Below are positions 28,213-35,670 of a stretch of 64,000 bases of DNA, in pieces. This DNA is from Namhaeicola litoreus (lineage in GTDB: Bacteria > Bacteroidota > Bacteroidia > Flavobacteriales > Flavobacteriaceae): contig NZ_JBHTMY010000003.1 in assembly GCF_042679565.1 (NCBI RefSeq), forward strand, positions 1,302,001 through 1,366,000, read 5' to 3'. The position numbers and the translations under genes were made by a program. How positions within the stretch are numbered: the first letter of the stretch is position 1; the number at the start of each line of letters is the position of its first letter. The notes beneath the pieces are model-generated. The model saw only the letters and a program-made list of their open reading frames with translations. It was not told where the DNA came from and ran no database searches.

Positions 28213-28434
28213 TTAGGCTTTTGGAACTTTATTTAATCTTTTTTCAATTTTTCTTTTGATAAGTGTTAAACGCTTCATCAAATCCATGATCTTTTCATCA
28301 TTTTTTACTTTGTATTCTTCGTTTAACGATAAGATAAGTGATTTTACTTCTCTCGAAGCCAAGATTCTTTCACTTGTAGTTTTGAATTTGAATCTTCTGT
28401 TTTCAAATTCGTGGGCTTGCATGTAAACATCCAT
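28213..28434 (-). CDS. Small conserved protein, paralogue of the one at 18.4 kb
   Basis: The start at 28434 (MDVYMQAHEFE) is chosen because it aligns with the start of the protein at 18392-18616 (MDVLAQAYEFE). An upstream in-frame start at 28464 would add 10 residues. The 73 residues are Lys/Arg-rich and helical, and share RILASR, SLILSLNEEYK and IMDLMKRLT with the paralogue. Here it stands alone. Function unknown. The ~210 bases upstream of it hold no gene I can see. Confidence 0.7.
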   Translation of the reverse strand: MDVYMQAHEFENRRFKFKTTSERILASREVKSLILSLNEEYKVKNDEKIMDLMKRLTLIKRKIEKRLNKVPKA

Positions 28435-28645
28435 TTTGTTTGATTTTTGGGGGTTATTAATCAATTCAACCGCTTCCTGATGTCTAGACGTAAAAAAATA
28501 GGTGAATTACAATTTAGATTCAATCTTCGGTTAGGATGAAATAAATTAAAGAAATACTTTTTATTTTTCCAAAATATTTTTCAAAAACATCAAAAAAACC
28601 CACTTTAAGCTGCATTTTTAACAAAAATTAAAGAATAAAGACCCC

Positions 28646-28984
28646 TTAATCTGTAAAAAAAAGTTTGTAAAGTCTTGTTGTAGCTTCTTCTAATTCAATT
28701 AAACTTAGATTTCTACTTCTTCTTAACGTTTCTTTACAATCAAAATAAATTAAAATTGTAGGCTCTACGAAAACCTGGCAAAAGGCGGATAATTCCATTG
28801 CATCGTTCATATCTATTTCACAAAAATCAATCTTTGGAAAAGATTTATTGTATAAAAATTTAATTTTTGGAAGTATAGACTCGCCAACAGAACAACTTGT
28901 CGTTGAAAAATAAAAAAGAACCGCAGGTTTTTCTTGAATAATTCGATTGAATTCATCGATTGAAGTAATGCTGCTTCGCGCCAT
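28646..28984 (-). CDS. Thioredoxin-fold protein with a single active-site cysteine
   Basis: The ATG at 28984 (MARSS) is preferred over a TTG six codons upstream, giving 112 residues. The fold pattern is thioredoxin-like: PAVLFYFSTTSCSVGESILPKI in the place of the WCxxC site, FCEIDMNDA, and VEPTILIYFDCK in place of the cis-Pro loop. The active site has one Cys (CSVG), so ordinary disulphide exchange by CxxC is not expected. Family members in Bacteroidota are annotated as thioredoxin family proteins without a proven role. The divergent neighbour is trxB. Confidence 0.75.
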   Translation of the reverse strand: MARSSITSIDEFNRIIQEKPAVLFYFSTTSCSVGESILPKIKFLYNKSFPKIDFCEIDMNDAMELSAFCQVFVEPTILIYFDCKETLRRSRNLSLIELEEATTRLYKLFFTD

Positions 28985-29135
28985 AATATGTACTTTGAAC
29001 AAAAATACTACAAATCAAGTCACTATTTTTCAATTTGAATCAATTTTAGTTATCAATTAATTGAGAAAAAAGATGCAATTTGGTAGATTAAAAAAACATA
29101 TTTGGCTAATTTTACCGCAATAAAAATGTCTTATA

Positions 29136-30083
29136 ATGAGTAATGAAATAGAACAAATTAAATGTCTTATCATAGGTTCTGGACCTGCGGGTTATACAGC
29201 TGCAATTTACGCAGCTAGAGCAGATATGAAACCCGTTATGTATACAGGGATGCAAATGGGCGGTCAGCTCACAACCACTACCGAAGTAGATAATTTTCCC
29301 GGTTACCCCGATGGAGTTGATGGTAATGCTTTAATGGAAGATCTCAAAAAACAAGCAGAAAGATTTGATACAGAAGTTAGATTTGGCGTTGTGACCGGGG
29401 TAGAATTTAATAAGAAAGTTGGCGGAATGCACAAAGTGACAGTAGATGGATCTAAGGTTATCGAAGCAAAAACAGTCATTATATCTACTGGTGCTACTGC
29501 AAAATATCTCAATATTCCGAGTGAGCAAAAGCTGATTGGAGGAGGCGTAAGTGCTTGTGCTACTTGCGATGGTTTTTTCTACAAAGGTCAAGATGTAGTT
29601 GTGGTTGGGGCCGGAGATACTGCTGCAGAAGAAGCGACCTACCTTGCCAATATATGTAAGAAAGTTACTGTTTTAGTGCGGAAAGATTACATGCGTGCAT
29701 CAAAAGCGATGCAGCACCGTGTAAACAATACGCCAAACATTGAAGTGAAATTTAATACAGAAATTGATGAAGTTTTAGGCGAAAATGTTGTTGAAGGTGT
29801 ACGTGTTTTCAATAATATTACGAATGAAAAATCTGAAATTCCAGTAACCGGTGTCTTTATTGCTATCGGACATAAACCAAATACCGACATCTTTAAAGGT
29901 GTTTTAGAAATGGATGACGTTGGATACTTAATTACAAAAGGAAAGACAACAAAGACTAATTTACCTGGTATTTTCGCTTGTGGAGATGTTCAAGATAAGG
30001 AATATAGACAAGCTGTTACCGCTGCAGGTACTGGATGTATGGCTGCATTAGATGCTGAAAGATATCTTGGTTCTTTGATCTAA
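29136..30083 (+). CDS. trxB: Thioredoxin-disulfide reductase
   Basis: The 315-residue flavoprotein has the FAD motif GSGPAGYTAAIYAAR (~14-28), the redox pair Cys141-Cys144 in SACATCDGF, the NADPH motif VGAGDTAAEEATYL (~158-171) and the C-terminal GIFACGDVQDKEYRQAVTAAGTGCMAA. It reduces thioredoxin with NADPH. The length and motif order are standard for low-molecular-weight TrxR. Confidence 0.95.
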   Translation: MSNEIEQIKCLIIGSGPAGYTAAIYAARADMKPVMYTGMQMGGQLTTTTEVDNFPGYPDGVDGNALMEDLKKQAERFDTEVRFGVVTGVEFNKKVGGMHKVTVDGSKVIEAKTVIISTGATAKYLNIPSEQKLIGGGVSACATCDGFFYKGQDVVVVGAGDTAAEEATYLANICKKVTVLVRKDYMRASKAMQHRVNNTPNIEVKFNTEIDEVLGENVVEGVRVFNNITNEKSEIPVTGVFIAIGHKPNTDIFKGVLEMDDVGYLITKGKTTKTNLPGIFACGDVQDKEYRQAVTAAGTGCMAALDAERYLGSLI

Positions 30084-30113
30084 TTGTGGACGATATTAAT
30101 TATTATAATTAGT

Positions 30114-30140
30114 AAAGCCCGGTACAACCGGGCTTTCTCT
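30114..30140 (+). terminator. Terminator after trxB
   Basis: Ten-bp stem AAAGCCCGGT / ACCGGGCTTT with a 3-base loop (30114-30136), followed by a short pyrimidine tail. It lies 30 bases after the trxB stop. Confidence 0.7.
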
Positions 30141-30143
30141 TAT

Positions 30144-30172
30144 AAAAAAAACCGTTGGTCAACAACGGTTTT
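30144..30172 (-). terminator. Terminator of the fasciclin gene
   Basis: Ten-bp stem AAAACCGTTG / CAACGGTTTT (30148-30157 with 30163-30172). The A-run at 30144-30151 gives the U-tail on the minus strand. It stands next to the trxB terminator in a convergent gap. Confidence 0.8.
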
Positions 30173-30197
30173 CTTCAAATCAACACCCCTCAAAATG

Positions 30198-30779
30198 TTA
30201 ATTTGGCATTACTACAGTATCAATAGCATGAATAATACCGTTTGAGGCATCAACATCCGCAATGACTACAGTAGAATGGTTTCCTTTTGTATCCATCAGA
30301 TGTACTTTCCCATCATTCAGTGAGGCCGTTAATGAATCTCCATTCACCGTTTTAATGACAAATTTTCCGTTATTATCATTAATCGCTTTAACAACCTGAG
30401 CAGCATCAAACTTGCCGGCTACCACATGGTAAGTAAGGATAGATGTCAAAGCTGCCTTATTTTCTGGTTTCAATAAATACTCTACTGTACCGGCAGGAAG
30501 CTTCGCAAAGGCACTATTTACTGGAGCAAATACTGTAAATGGTCCGTTCCCGCTCAATGTTTCAACTAATCCAGCGGCCTTCACAGCTGCAACAAGTGTG
30601 GTAAAGTTATCATTACCAATTGCTACACCAACAATGTTAGGTGGAACTTCTGATTTTGAAGGATCGAGCGTACTACGCTCTGACTTTTGACTAACCTTGA
30701 TTGGGTTTTCGTGCGCAAATGATGAAGTGACAAGACCCAACGATAAGGCTAATGATAAGATAAAATGCTTGGTTTTCAT
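30198..30779 (-). CDS. Secreted fasciclin-domain protein
   Basis: The ATG at 30779 is chosen because it gives a proper signal peptide (MKTKHFILSLALSLGLVTSSFA). A GTG at 30815 would add 12 unlikely residues. The 193-residue protein has one FAS1 domain (~60-193): FTTLVAAVKAAGLVETLSGNGPFTVFAPVNSAF, LTYHVVAGKF and SNGIIHAIDTVVMP. FAS1 proteins are secreted adhesion or interaction modules. The upstream region carries the same TGTTTAA-N16-TTAAACA repeat as the folE and tetR-like operons, linking it to the light/UV cluster. Confidence 0.9.
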   Translation of the reverse strand: MKTKHFILSLALSLGLVTSSFAHENPIKVSQKSERSTLDPSKSEVPPNIVGVAIGNDNFTTLVAAVKAAGLVETLSGNGPFTVFAPVNSAFAKLPAGTVEYLLKPENKAALTSILTYHVVAGKFDAAQVVKAINDNNGKFVIKTVNGDSLTASLNDGKVHLMDTKGNHSTVVIADVDASNGIIHAIDTVVMPN

Positions 30780-30801
30780 AAGAATAGGTTTTAAATTTAT
30801 A

Positions 30802-30869
30802 CAAAGATACACCACCTATTCCTTCCAAAATATTATTTTTGTTTAATCTTTTGTTAAATTTATTAAACA
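30802..30869 (-). promoter_or_regulatory. Promoter -7 element and candidate operator of the fasciclin gene
   Basis: The minus-strand -7 element TATCTTTG (30802-30809) fully matches TAnnTTTG. The inverted repeat TGTTTAA (30840-30846), 16-base spacer, TTAAACA (30863-30869) lies 30 bases further upstream, a position more typical of activation than of simple blocking. Confidence 0.6.
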
Positions 30870-30890
30870 CTTAGATTGAAACCCATTGGT

Positions 30891-31730
30891 CTATTCTGAA
30901 ATAATTTTGCAATTCGTAACGTCCATTTCCAATTTTGCATTTTTAGGAATTCTTATTTTCAACGTATAATTCGCTTTTGGCATTTTATTTCTTTTTTCAA
31001 TAATTCTTTTAATTTCACGATCTCTTTCTTCTAATTCTAGCTCTCTTTGCGCCATTTCTTTTTCTATTCTTTTTTCATGTGCCTTGATCACATCTCTATG
31101 TTGCTCTTCTATTTTTCTTTGAAGTTCCTCTTGTTTTCTCAAAAACTCCTCATTCTCCTTCAACGATTTCTCTATTTTTTTAAACTTTTCCTTATTTTTT
31201 TCTTGCCACTCTTTCATGTACGCTTTGTCATTTTGAAATTTTTCAAAATCAAAGAAAATAGTATCAGAATCGAAATCAAATTGAAAATCAAAATCTTCAA
31301 ACATATCCGTCATTTCAGGTATCATAGGCATCACCAATTCATCTATCATTTCCGGTAACATCACAAATTGTTCTGACATAATCGCCCATTCATCGCCAGG
31401 AGCAAAGGCAAATTCATGTTTAGAATTGTGCTTCGACTCAATTTCAATATTATTTCCCGTTTTACTCACATGGATATCCCAACCTTTCATTATTTTATCT
31501 TCTTCTTCATTTGAAAAAGGTCCACCAGCTACCACGCCTTCAATTTCCACCTTGTTTTGGTTCCAGCGTTCTATTTGTATTTCTTGATTTACAGCTTTTA
31601 AATTTATTTCAGCATTATTTTTAACACTGTAATTCTGAATAGGTAAATTAATTTTCGATTGTTGGGCTGTGATTGAATTGATTAGAAAAATAAATATCAA
31701 TACGACTAAATTATGCTGTTTTACTTTCAT
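30891..31730 (-). CDS. Periplasmic protein with a long charged coiled coil, adhesin-like ends
   Basis: The 279-residue protein has a signal peptide ending ITAQ. Residues ~25-110 resemble the start of DUF4097-type bacterial adhesins (IEIERWNQNKVEIEGVV style strand repeats). Residues ~155-255 are an almost uninterrupted Glu/Lys/Arg coiled coil. The last ~25 residues (ANYTLKIRIPKNAKLEMDV) look like the beginning of another strand-repeat part that then stops, so the protein may be shortened at the C-terminus. Its start overlaps the putative anti-sigma gene by 20 bases, placing it in the ECF unit, perhaps as an envelope sensor or target. Confidence 0.6.
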   Translation of the reverse strand: MKVKQHNLVVLIFIFLINSITAQQSKINLPIQNYSVKNNAEINLKAVNQEIQIERWNQNKVEIEGVVAGGPFSNEEEDKIMKGWDIHVSKTGNNIEIESKHNSKHEFAFAPGDEWAIMSEQFVMLPEMIDELVMPMIPEMTDMFEDFDFQFDFDSDTIFFDFEKFQNDKAYMKEWQEKNKEKFKKIEKSLKENEEFLRKQEELQRKIEEQHRDVIKAHEKRIEKEMAQRELELEERDREIKRIIEKRNKMPKANYTLKIRIPKNAKLEMDVTNCKIISE

Positions 31731-32235
31731 TTGATTTCAATTTATAAAGTTCATTTTTTAATTCTAACATAAGGGTCAAACGTATTTGGAGGTTATCTAT
31801 TAGCGCATTGATCAAAGTCTCATCAACTTGGTCTTTTTGTAACTTTTGAGATAATCGTTTGTAATCTTGGGTCAGTTCATTTAGTTTCACCAAGTATTTG
31901 CTCAATATTTCTTTACCTTCCTCATCAACATCTAAATTGGCGAGTTGAAAATTGATGGCAGTGATATAGTAATTCTCAATTTTTTTTAATTCTGGTGAAA
32001 AATCGCCGACAGAAACAAATTTATTGTTTTCTTGCCCCTTTTTAAATTCAGTTCTCGATGAGAATTGATAGAGGCCTAAACTAAATATGAGTACAACAGA
32101 TGCTGCAACCAAAAAGGGTTTGAAGACCCTTTTACGATGAAATGCACGATCAAGTTTACCTTCAAATTCAATTTTATGATTTTCGGGTAAAACTCTATTT
32201 TCGCTATTGTTTCTAATAATTTCCCTTACATCCAT
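31711..32235 (-). CDS. Probable membrane anti-sigma factor
   Basis: The 174-residue protein has a cytosolic N-terminal segment, one membrane helix (FLVAASVVLIFSLGLYQF, ~61-78) and an extracytoplasmic helical part. It is encoded 2 bases after the ECF sigma gene. The size, topology and position match small anti-sigma proteins of flavobacterial ECF pairs, but there is no recognisable zinc-binding anti-sigma motif. It overlaps the next gene by 20 bases. Confidence 0.65.
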   Translation of the reverse strand: MDVREIIRNNSENRVLPENHKIEFEGKLDRAFHRKRVFKPFLVAASVVLIFSLGLYQFSSRTEFKKGQENNKFVSVGDFSPELKKIENYYITAINFQLANLDVDEEGKEILSKYLVKLNELTQDYKRLSQKLQKDQVDETLINALIDNLQIRLTLMLELKNELYKLKSNESKTA

Positions 32236-32237
32236 AG

Positions 32238-32774
32238 TTAATTTTCTTTTAATAATTTCAGTAATTTTTCTTTACCTCTAGCTAGTTTGGTTCTGGAATT
32301 CACTTCTGATATCATTAAAATTTCAGATATTTCGGAATGATCATAACCCTCTAGTAAATATAGCTTAACCACATGCTTATAACTTTGCGGCAATTCATCG
32401 ATCGCTCGAATTACTTTCTTATAGGTAGTTTCATCTGGCACTTGCCAATCGTCCTGGTCTATTAGTGTTAAACTGACATTTTCAATCGGTATTTCATCTA
32501 TTTTTTTTGCCTTCAAAACATCCAAACAAGTATTTACAATAATTCTTTTTAACCAAGCTCCAAATGAGGCTTGATTGTTGAAACTTTCTATATGCGTAAA
32601 AGCTTTAATAAAACCATCTTGCATGGCATCTTGAGCTGCAGCCCCCTCGGGTAAATACCTCGCAGCAATATGATACATTGCCGAGCAATATTGATCGTAC
32701 AATTGCAATTGAGACCTTCGATCGTTTTTCTTGCATTTTTCTACCAGCAAATTGATTTCTGCCGCTTCACTCAT
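32238..32774 (-). CDS. ECF RNA polymerase sigma factor
   Basis: The 178-residue protein has sigma region 2 (LYDQYCSAMYHIAARYLPEGAAAQDAMQDGFIKAF, ~24-58; SFGAWLKRIIVNTCLDVL) and region 4 (YKHVVKLYLLEGYDHSEISEILMISEVNSRTKLARGKEKL). It should direct transcription of an envelope-response regulon, with the next gene as its antagonist. The pattern is that of the Bacteroidota group of sigma-70 family ECF factors. Confidence 0.9.
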   Translation of the reverse strand: MSEAAEINLLVEKCKKNDRRSQLQLYDQYCSAMYHIAARYLPEGAAAQDAMQDGFIKAFTHIESFNNQASFGAWLKRIIVNTCLDVLKAKKIDEIPIENVSLTLIDQDDWQVPDETTYKKVIRAIDELPQSYKHVVKLYLLEGYDHSEISEILMISEVNSRTKLARGKEKLLKLLKEN

Positions 32775-32866
32775 TTTTTGTCTGTTCTCTTATAAATACG
32801 ATGAAGAATAAAGTGTGTTGCACTTTTAGAAATTTTTAACTTTTTAAAAGATACAAACTATAGAAA

Positions 32867-32899
32867 CAAAAAAAGGAGGAAATAAATTCTCCTCCTTTT
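32867..32899 (-). terminator. Terminator after the cyclophilin-FKBP gene
   Basis: Stem AAAAGGAGGA / TCCTCCTTTT (32871-32880 with 32890-32899), 9-base loop. The adjoining A-run gives a U-tail on the minus strand. Confidence 0.75.
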
Positions 32900-32919
32900 A
32901 TCAACTATATTTTCTTAAA

Positions 32920-34020
32920 TTACTCTAGAATTTCTAATTCAAAAATTAAATCTGCATTGGGCGGAATTGCACTTCCTGAGCCCTGCTCTCCATATCCCAA
33001 ATGAGAAGGAATCAATAGCAACACTTTATCGCCATAGTTCATCTGTAACAAGCCTTCTCTAAACCCAGCTATTAATCTGGCATCCGGACTATAGTCCATA
33101 GGAAAAGGTTCATATCCTTGCATATCATCTCTGCGCTTATCGTATTTGCCATTTTTCTTAGCAATTTCACGATTGTTGGAATCAAAAAGATCTCCTGTCT
33201 GGAAATATCCTGCGTAAAAAACATTTACTTTGCTGCCAACAGTAGGTTTTTTATCCGAACCTTCTTTAATTTTTATAATTTTTAAACCCGAGGGCATCAC
33301 AACAGCGGTTGCTTCTTTTTCTTTAACTAAGTTGAGTAATTCAGCTTTTACCCTTTCTTTTGCTGCCTCTTCTTCTTTCTTTTTCTCAATTACGCCCGAG
33401 AAATAATCTTCAAATTCTTTTGCCGCATCAAAATTTTCTGCCTCCTTTCCAACTCGAATAATTTCAACTTTCTCGATTACATCATTTTTTTGAATTGTAT
33501 CTACAACATCCTGCCCAACTACTACATGGCCGAAAACTGAGTGTCTTCCGTCTAAAAATTGGGCCTCTTTAAATGTAATAAAAAACTGGCTCCCGTTAGA
33601 ATCTGGCCCTCCGTTTGCCATAGATAAAACACCAGCCCTATCATGAGACAATAAAATATTACCCTCGTCATCAACAGGAAATTCATCCTCAAATCTATAA
33701 CCCGGATCGCCAGTTCCGTTACCTCTTGGGTCGCCGCCTTGCAAAATAAAATCAGGTACTACTCTGTGAAAAATTAATCCGTTGTAAAATGGTTTTCCTT
33801 TAAATTCTTCTGCTACAAAAGGGTTGGTTCCTTCTGCCAATGAAACGAAATTGGCCACAGTTATGGGTGTATTGACATATTCCAAATACAATAAAATATC
33901 TCCCTTACTTGTTTGAACATCTGCGTATAATCCATCCGATAAATCCGGATATTTAGCTGTTTTACAAGATGAAAGTATAACAACCAACATTAAAAAACTT
34001 AATCTTAGCACGTTTTTCAT
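32920..34020 (-). CDS. Cyclophilin-FKBP double-domain peptidyl-prolyl isomerase lipoprotein
   Basis: The ATG at 34020 gives a clean lipoprotein signal (MKNVLRLSFLMLVVILSSC). A GTG four codons upstream is less likely. The 366-residue protein joins a cyclophilin domain (~25-190: FYNGLIFHRVVPDFILQGGDP, GVLSMANGGPDSNGSQFFIT, LDGRHSVFGHVV), a Glu/Lys linker, and an FKBP domain (~240-366: VNVFYAGYFQTGDLFDSN, PDARLIAGFREGLLQMNYGDKVLLLIPSHLGYG). Two isomerase folds on one envelope lipoprotein suggests help in folding exported proteins. It follows gldI by 4 bases. Confidence 0.88.
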   Translation of the reverse strand: MKNVLRLSFLMLVVILSSCKTAKYPDLSDGLYADVQTSKGDILLYLEYVNTPITVANFVSLAEGTNPFVAEEFKGKPFYNGLIFHRVVPDFILQGGDPRGNGTGDPGYRFEDEFPVDDEGNILLSHDRAGVLSMANGGPDSNGSQFFITFKEAQFLDGRHSVFGHVVVGQDVVDTIQKNDVIEKVEIIRVGKEAENFDAAKEFEDYFSGVIEKKKEEEAAKERVKAELLNLVKEKEATAVVMPSGLKIIKIKEGSDKKPTVGSKVNVFYAGYFQTGDLFDSNNREIAKKNGKYDKRRDDMQGYEPFPMDYSPDARLIAGFREGLLQMNYGDKVLLLIPSHLGYGEQGSGSAIPPNADLIFELEILE

Positions 34021-34024
34021 AAAT

Positions 34025-34567
34025 CTAATCACTTTTATTCTTAATAATTTTTTTGAGTTTTACTTTGTAGATAAGAGGTTCATTCGGATTTATACCTTCT
34101 GCCCCACTATAACCATAAGCCTTATGAGATGGAAATAGAAAAGTAACCGTTTCACCTTCTTTCATCAGTTTAATTCCGTCCTGTAAACCTGTAATAAGTT
34201 CTTGTTTATCTACGATATAAGACTGATCTCCAATCTGGCTTTCATTAAACACAATAGAATCATTTATTCTTTTTACTTCATAGGTAAACAATACTTCATC
34301 TCCGGTCTCTGGTAGACTTGCGGTTAAACTATCCTTTTGATTATAGAAATACCAAAAACCAAAATCAGAAGTTATATAATTGTTGACGCTGTCTTTTTGC
34401 AGCTTTAGTCGTAGAATTTCCTCTTCTAACTGATTGATCTTTTGATTTCTTTCAATTGATTCTTTCATAAAAGTACTTGTCTTGCGAATAACCGGTTTTC
34501 TTGGCTCGGCCTTATTGCAAGAAAAGAGTAACAATACACTAAAAAGTAATATGACAATCCTATTCAT
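34025..34567 (-). CDS. gldI: Gliding-motility-associated peptidyl-prolyl isomerase GldI
   Basis: The 180-residue lipoprotein (lipobox LFSC, ~Cys17) has an FKBP domain in its C-terminal half (DEVLFTYEVKRINDSIVFNE, ITGLQDGIKLMKEGETVTFLFPSHKAYGYSG). The size, lipobox, N-terminal coiled coil and gene order NrnA-gldI-PPIase match the flavobacterial GldI, a periplasmic folding factor needed for gliding and type 9 secretion. It overlaps the upstream phosphoesterase gene by 8 bases. Confidence 0.82.
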   Translation of the reverse strand: MNRIVILLFSVLLLFSCNKAEPRKPVIRKTSTFMKESIERNQKINQLEEEILRLKLQKDSVNNYITSDFGFWYFYNQKDSLTASLPETGDEVLFTYEVKRINDSIVFNESQIGDQSYIVDKQELITGLQDGIKLMKEGETVTFLFPSHKAYGYSGAEGINPNEPLIYKVKLKKIIKNKSD

Positions 34568-35585
34568 GGCAGGCTAATAATGAATCTTTATATTCTGGTA
34601 AAATGGCAATAAAATTATCGACAGTATCTTTTAAATTGACATCACTTCTTCCTCCTGCGGCATTGATGTGACCACCTCCGTTAAAATGATCTCGTGCTAA
34701 TTCGTTTACATTAAAATCTCCTGTTGAACGAAAAGAAATCTTGATAATATTTTGTTGTTTATCTTCGATGAAAATGGCTGCTAACACAACATTAGTGAGT
34801 GACAATGCATAATTCACAAAACCCTCTGTATCTCCTTTTTGATAGTTGCATTGTTTTAATTCGTAATTTTTTAATGTGATAAAAGCGGTTCGGTATTCTT
34901 TTAGATATACCATATTTTTAAGCGCTTTTCCCAGAAGCTTTAATCGGCTGATAGAATTTTCATGAATTTCTCTATATACTTGCGTATGTTCAACGCCCAA
35001 ATCCAATAAATCACCAACAATTCTATGGGTATCTCCGTTAGTATTAGAAAATCTGAATGATCCTGTATCTGTAAGAATTCCGGTATAAATACATGTGGAT
35101 ATATCCTTATCTAGATAGTTTTTCCACCCCATCTGAATCGTCCATTGATAAATCAATTGACTTGTAGAACAAATATTTGGATCTACATAACTATATTTGG
35201 CATATTGATCTGGATCTTGGTGATGATCTATCATGATATAAACAGGATCTATATCCGACAAAACCTTTTCCATATCCGGGCCAACTCTATTAAGCGCGTT
35301 AAAATCTAGTGTAAAAACTATATCTGCTTTTTGTAGAATTTCTTTTGCAATTTCTGTCTGTTCTTCAAAAATCACAATCTGATTTTGCCCAGGCATCCAT
35401 TTTAAAAAATTGGGACAATCATTTGGAGATACAACTGTTGTATGATGACCTAATTTTTTTAGTAAATGAGATAAAGCAAGACAAGAACCATAGGCATCAC
35501 CGTCCGGGTTTCTATGCGAAACAATAGCTATGTTTCGCGAGTCTGCGAGCAATTTTTTTACTTCTTCAATTTGCTTTTCATGCAT
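34560..35585 (-). CDS. DHH/DHHA1 phosphoesterase, NrnA-like
   Basis: The 341-residue protein has DHH-family motifs: VSHRNPDGDAYGSCLAL (~24-40), FTLDFNALNRVGP, IDHHQDPDQY (DHH motif), GILTDTGSFRFSNT, and the DHHA1 tail GGGHINAAGGR. NrnA-type enzymes degrade short oligoribonucleotides and can dephosphorylate 3'-phosphoadenosine 5'-phosphate. It is the first gene of the gldI operon. Which activity dominates is not visible. Confidence 0.88.
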   Translation of the reverse strand: MHEKQIEEVKKLLADSRNIAIVSHRNPDGDAYGSCLALSHLLKKLGHHTTVVSPNDCPNFLKWMPGQNQIVIFEEQTEIAKEILQKADIVFTLDFNALNRVGPDMEKVLSDIDPVYIMIDHHQDPDQYAKYSYVDPNICSTSQLIYQWTIQMGWKNYLDKDISTCIYTGILTDTGSFRFSNTNGDTHRIVGDLLDLGVEHTQVYREIHENSISRLKLLGKALKNMVYLKEYRTAFITLKNYELKQCNYQKGDTEGFVNYALSLTNVVLAAIFIEDKQQNIIKISFRSTGDFNVNELARDHFNGGGHINAAGGRSDVNLKDTVDNFIAILPEYKDSLLACHE

Positions 35586-35670
35586 AGGTTGCGAATATAC
35601 AATAAAAATAAAATTTCATTTAAAAACTCATCGTTTTATGTAATTTTACTCCACCTGAAAATATTGTAGC

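Noticed and set aside
31047..31358. 103-codon Phe/Leu-rich plus-strand frame
   Set aside because: Antisense of the charged coiled-coil gene. The Phe/Leu richness is just the complement of Lys/Glu codons.
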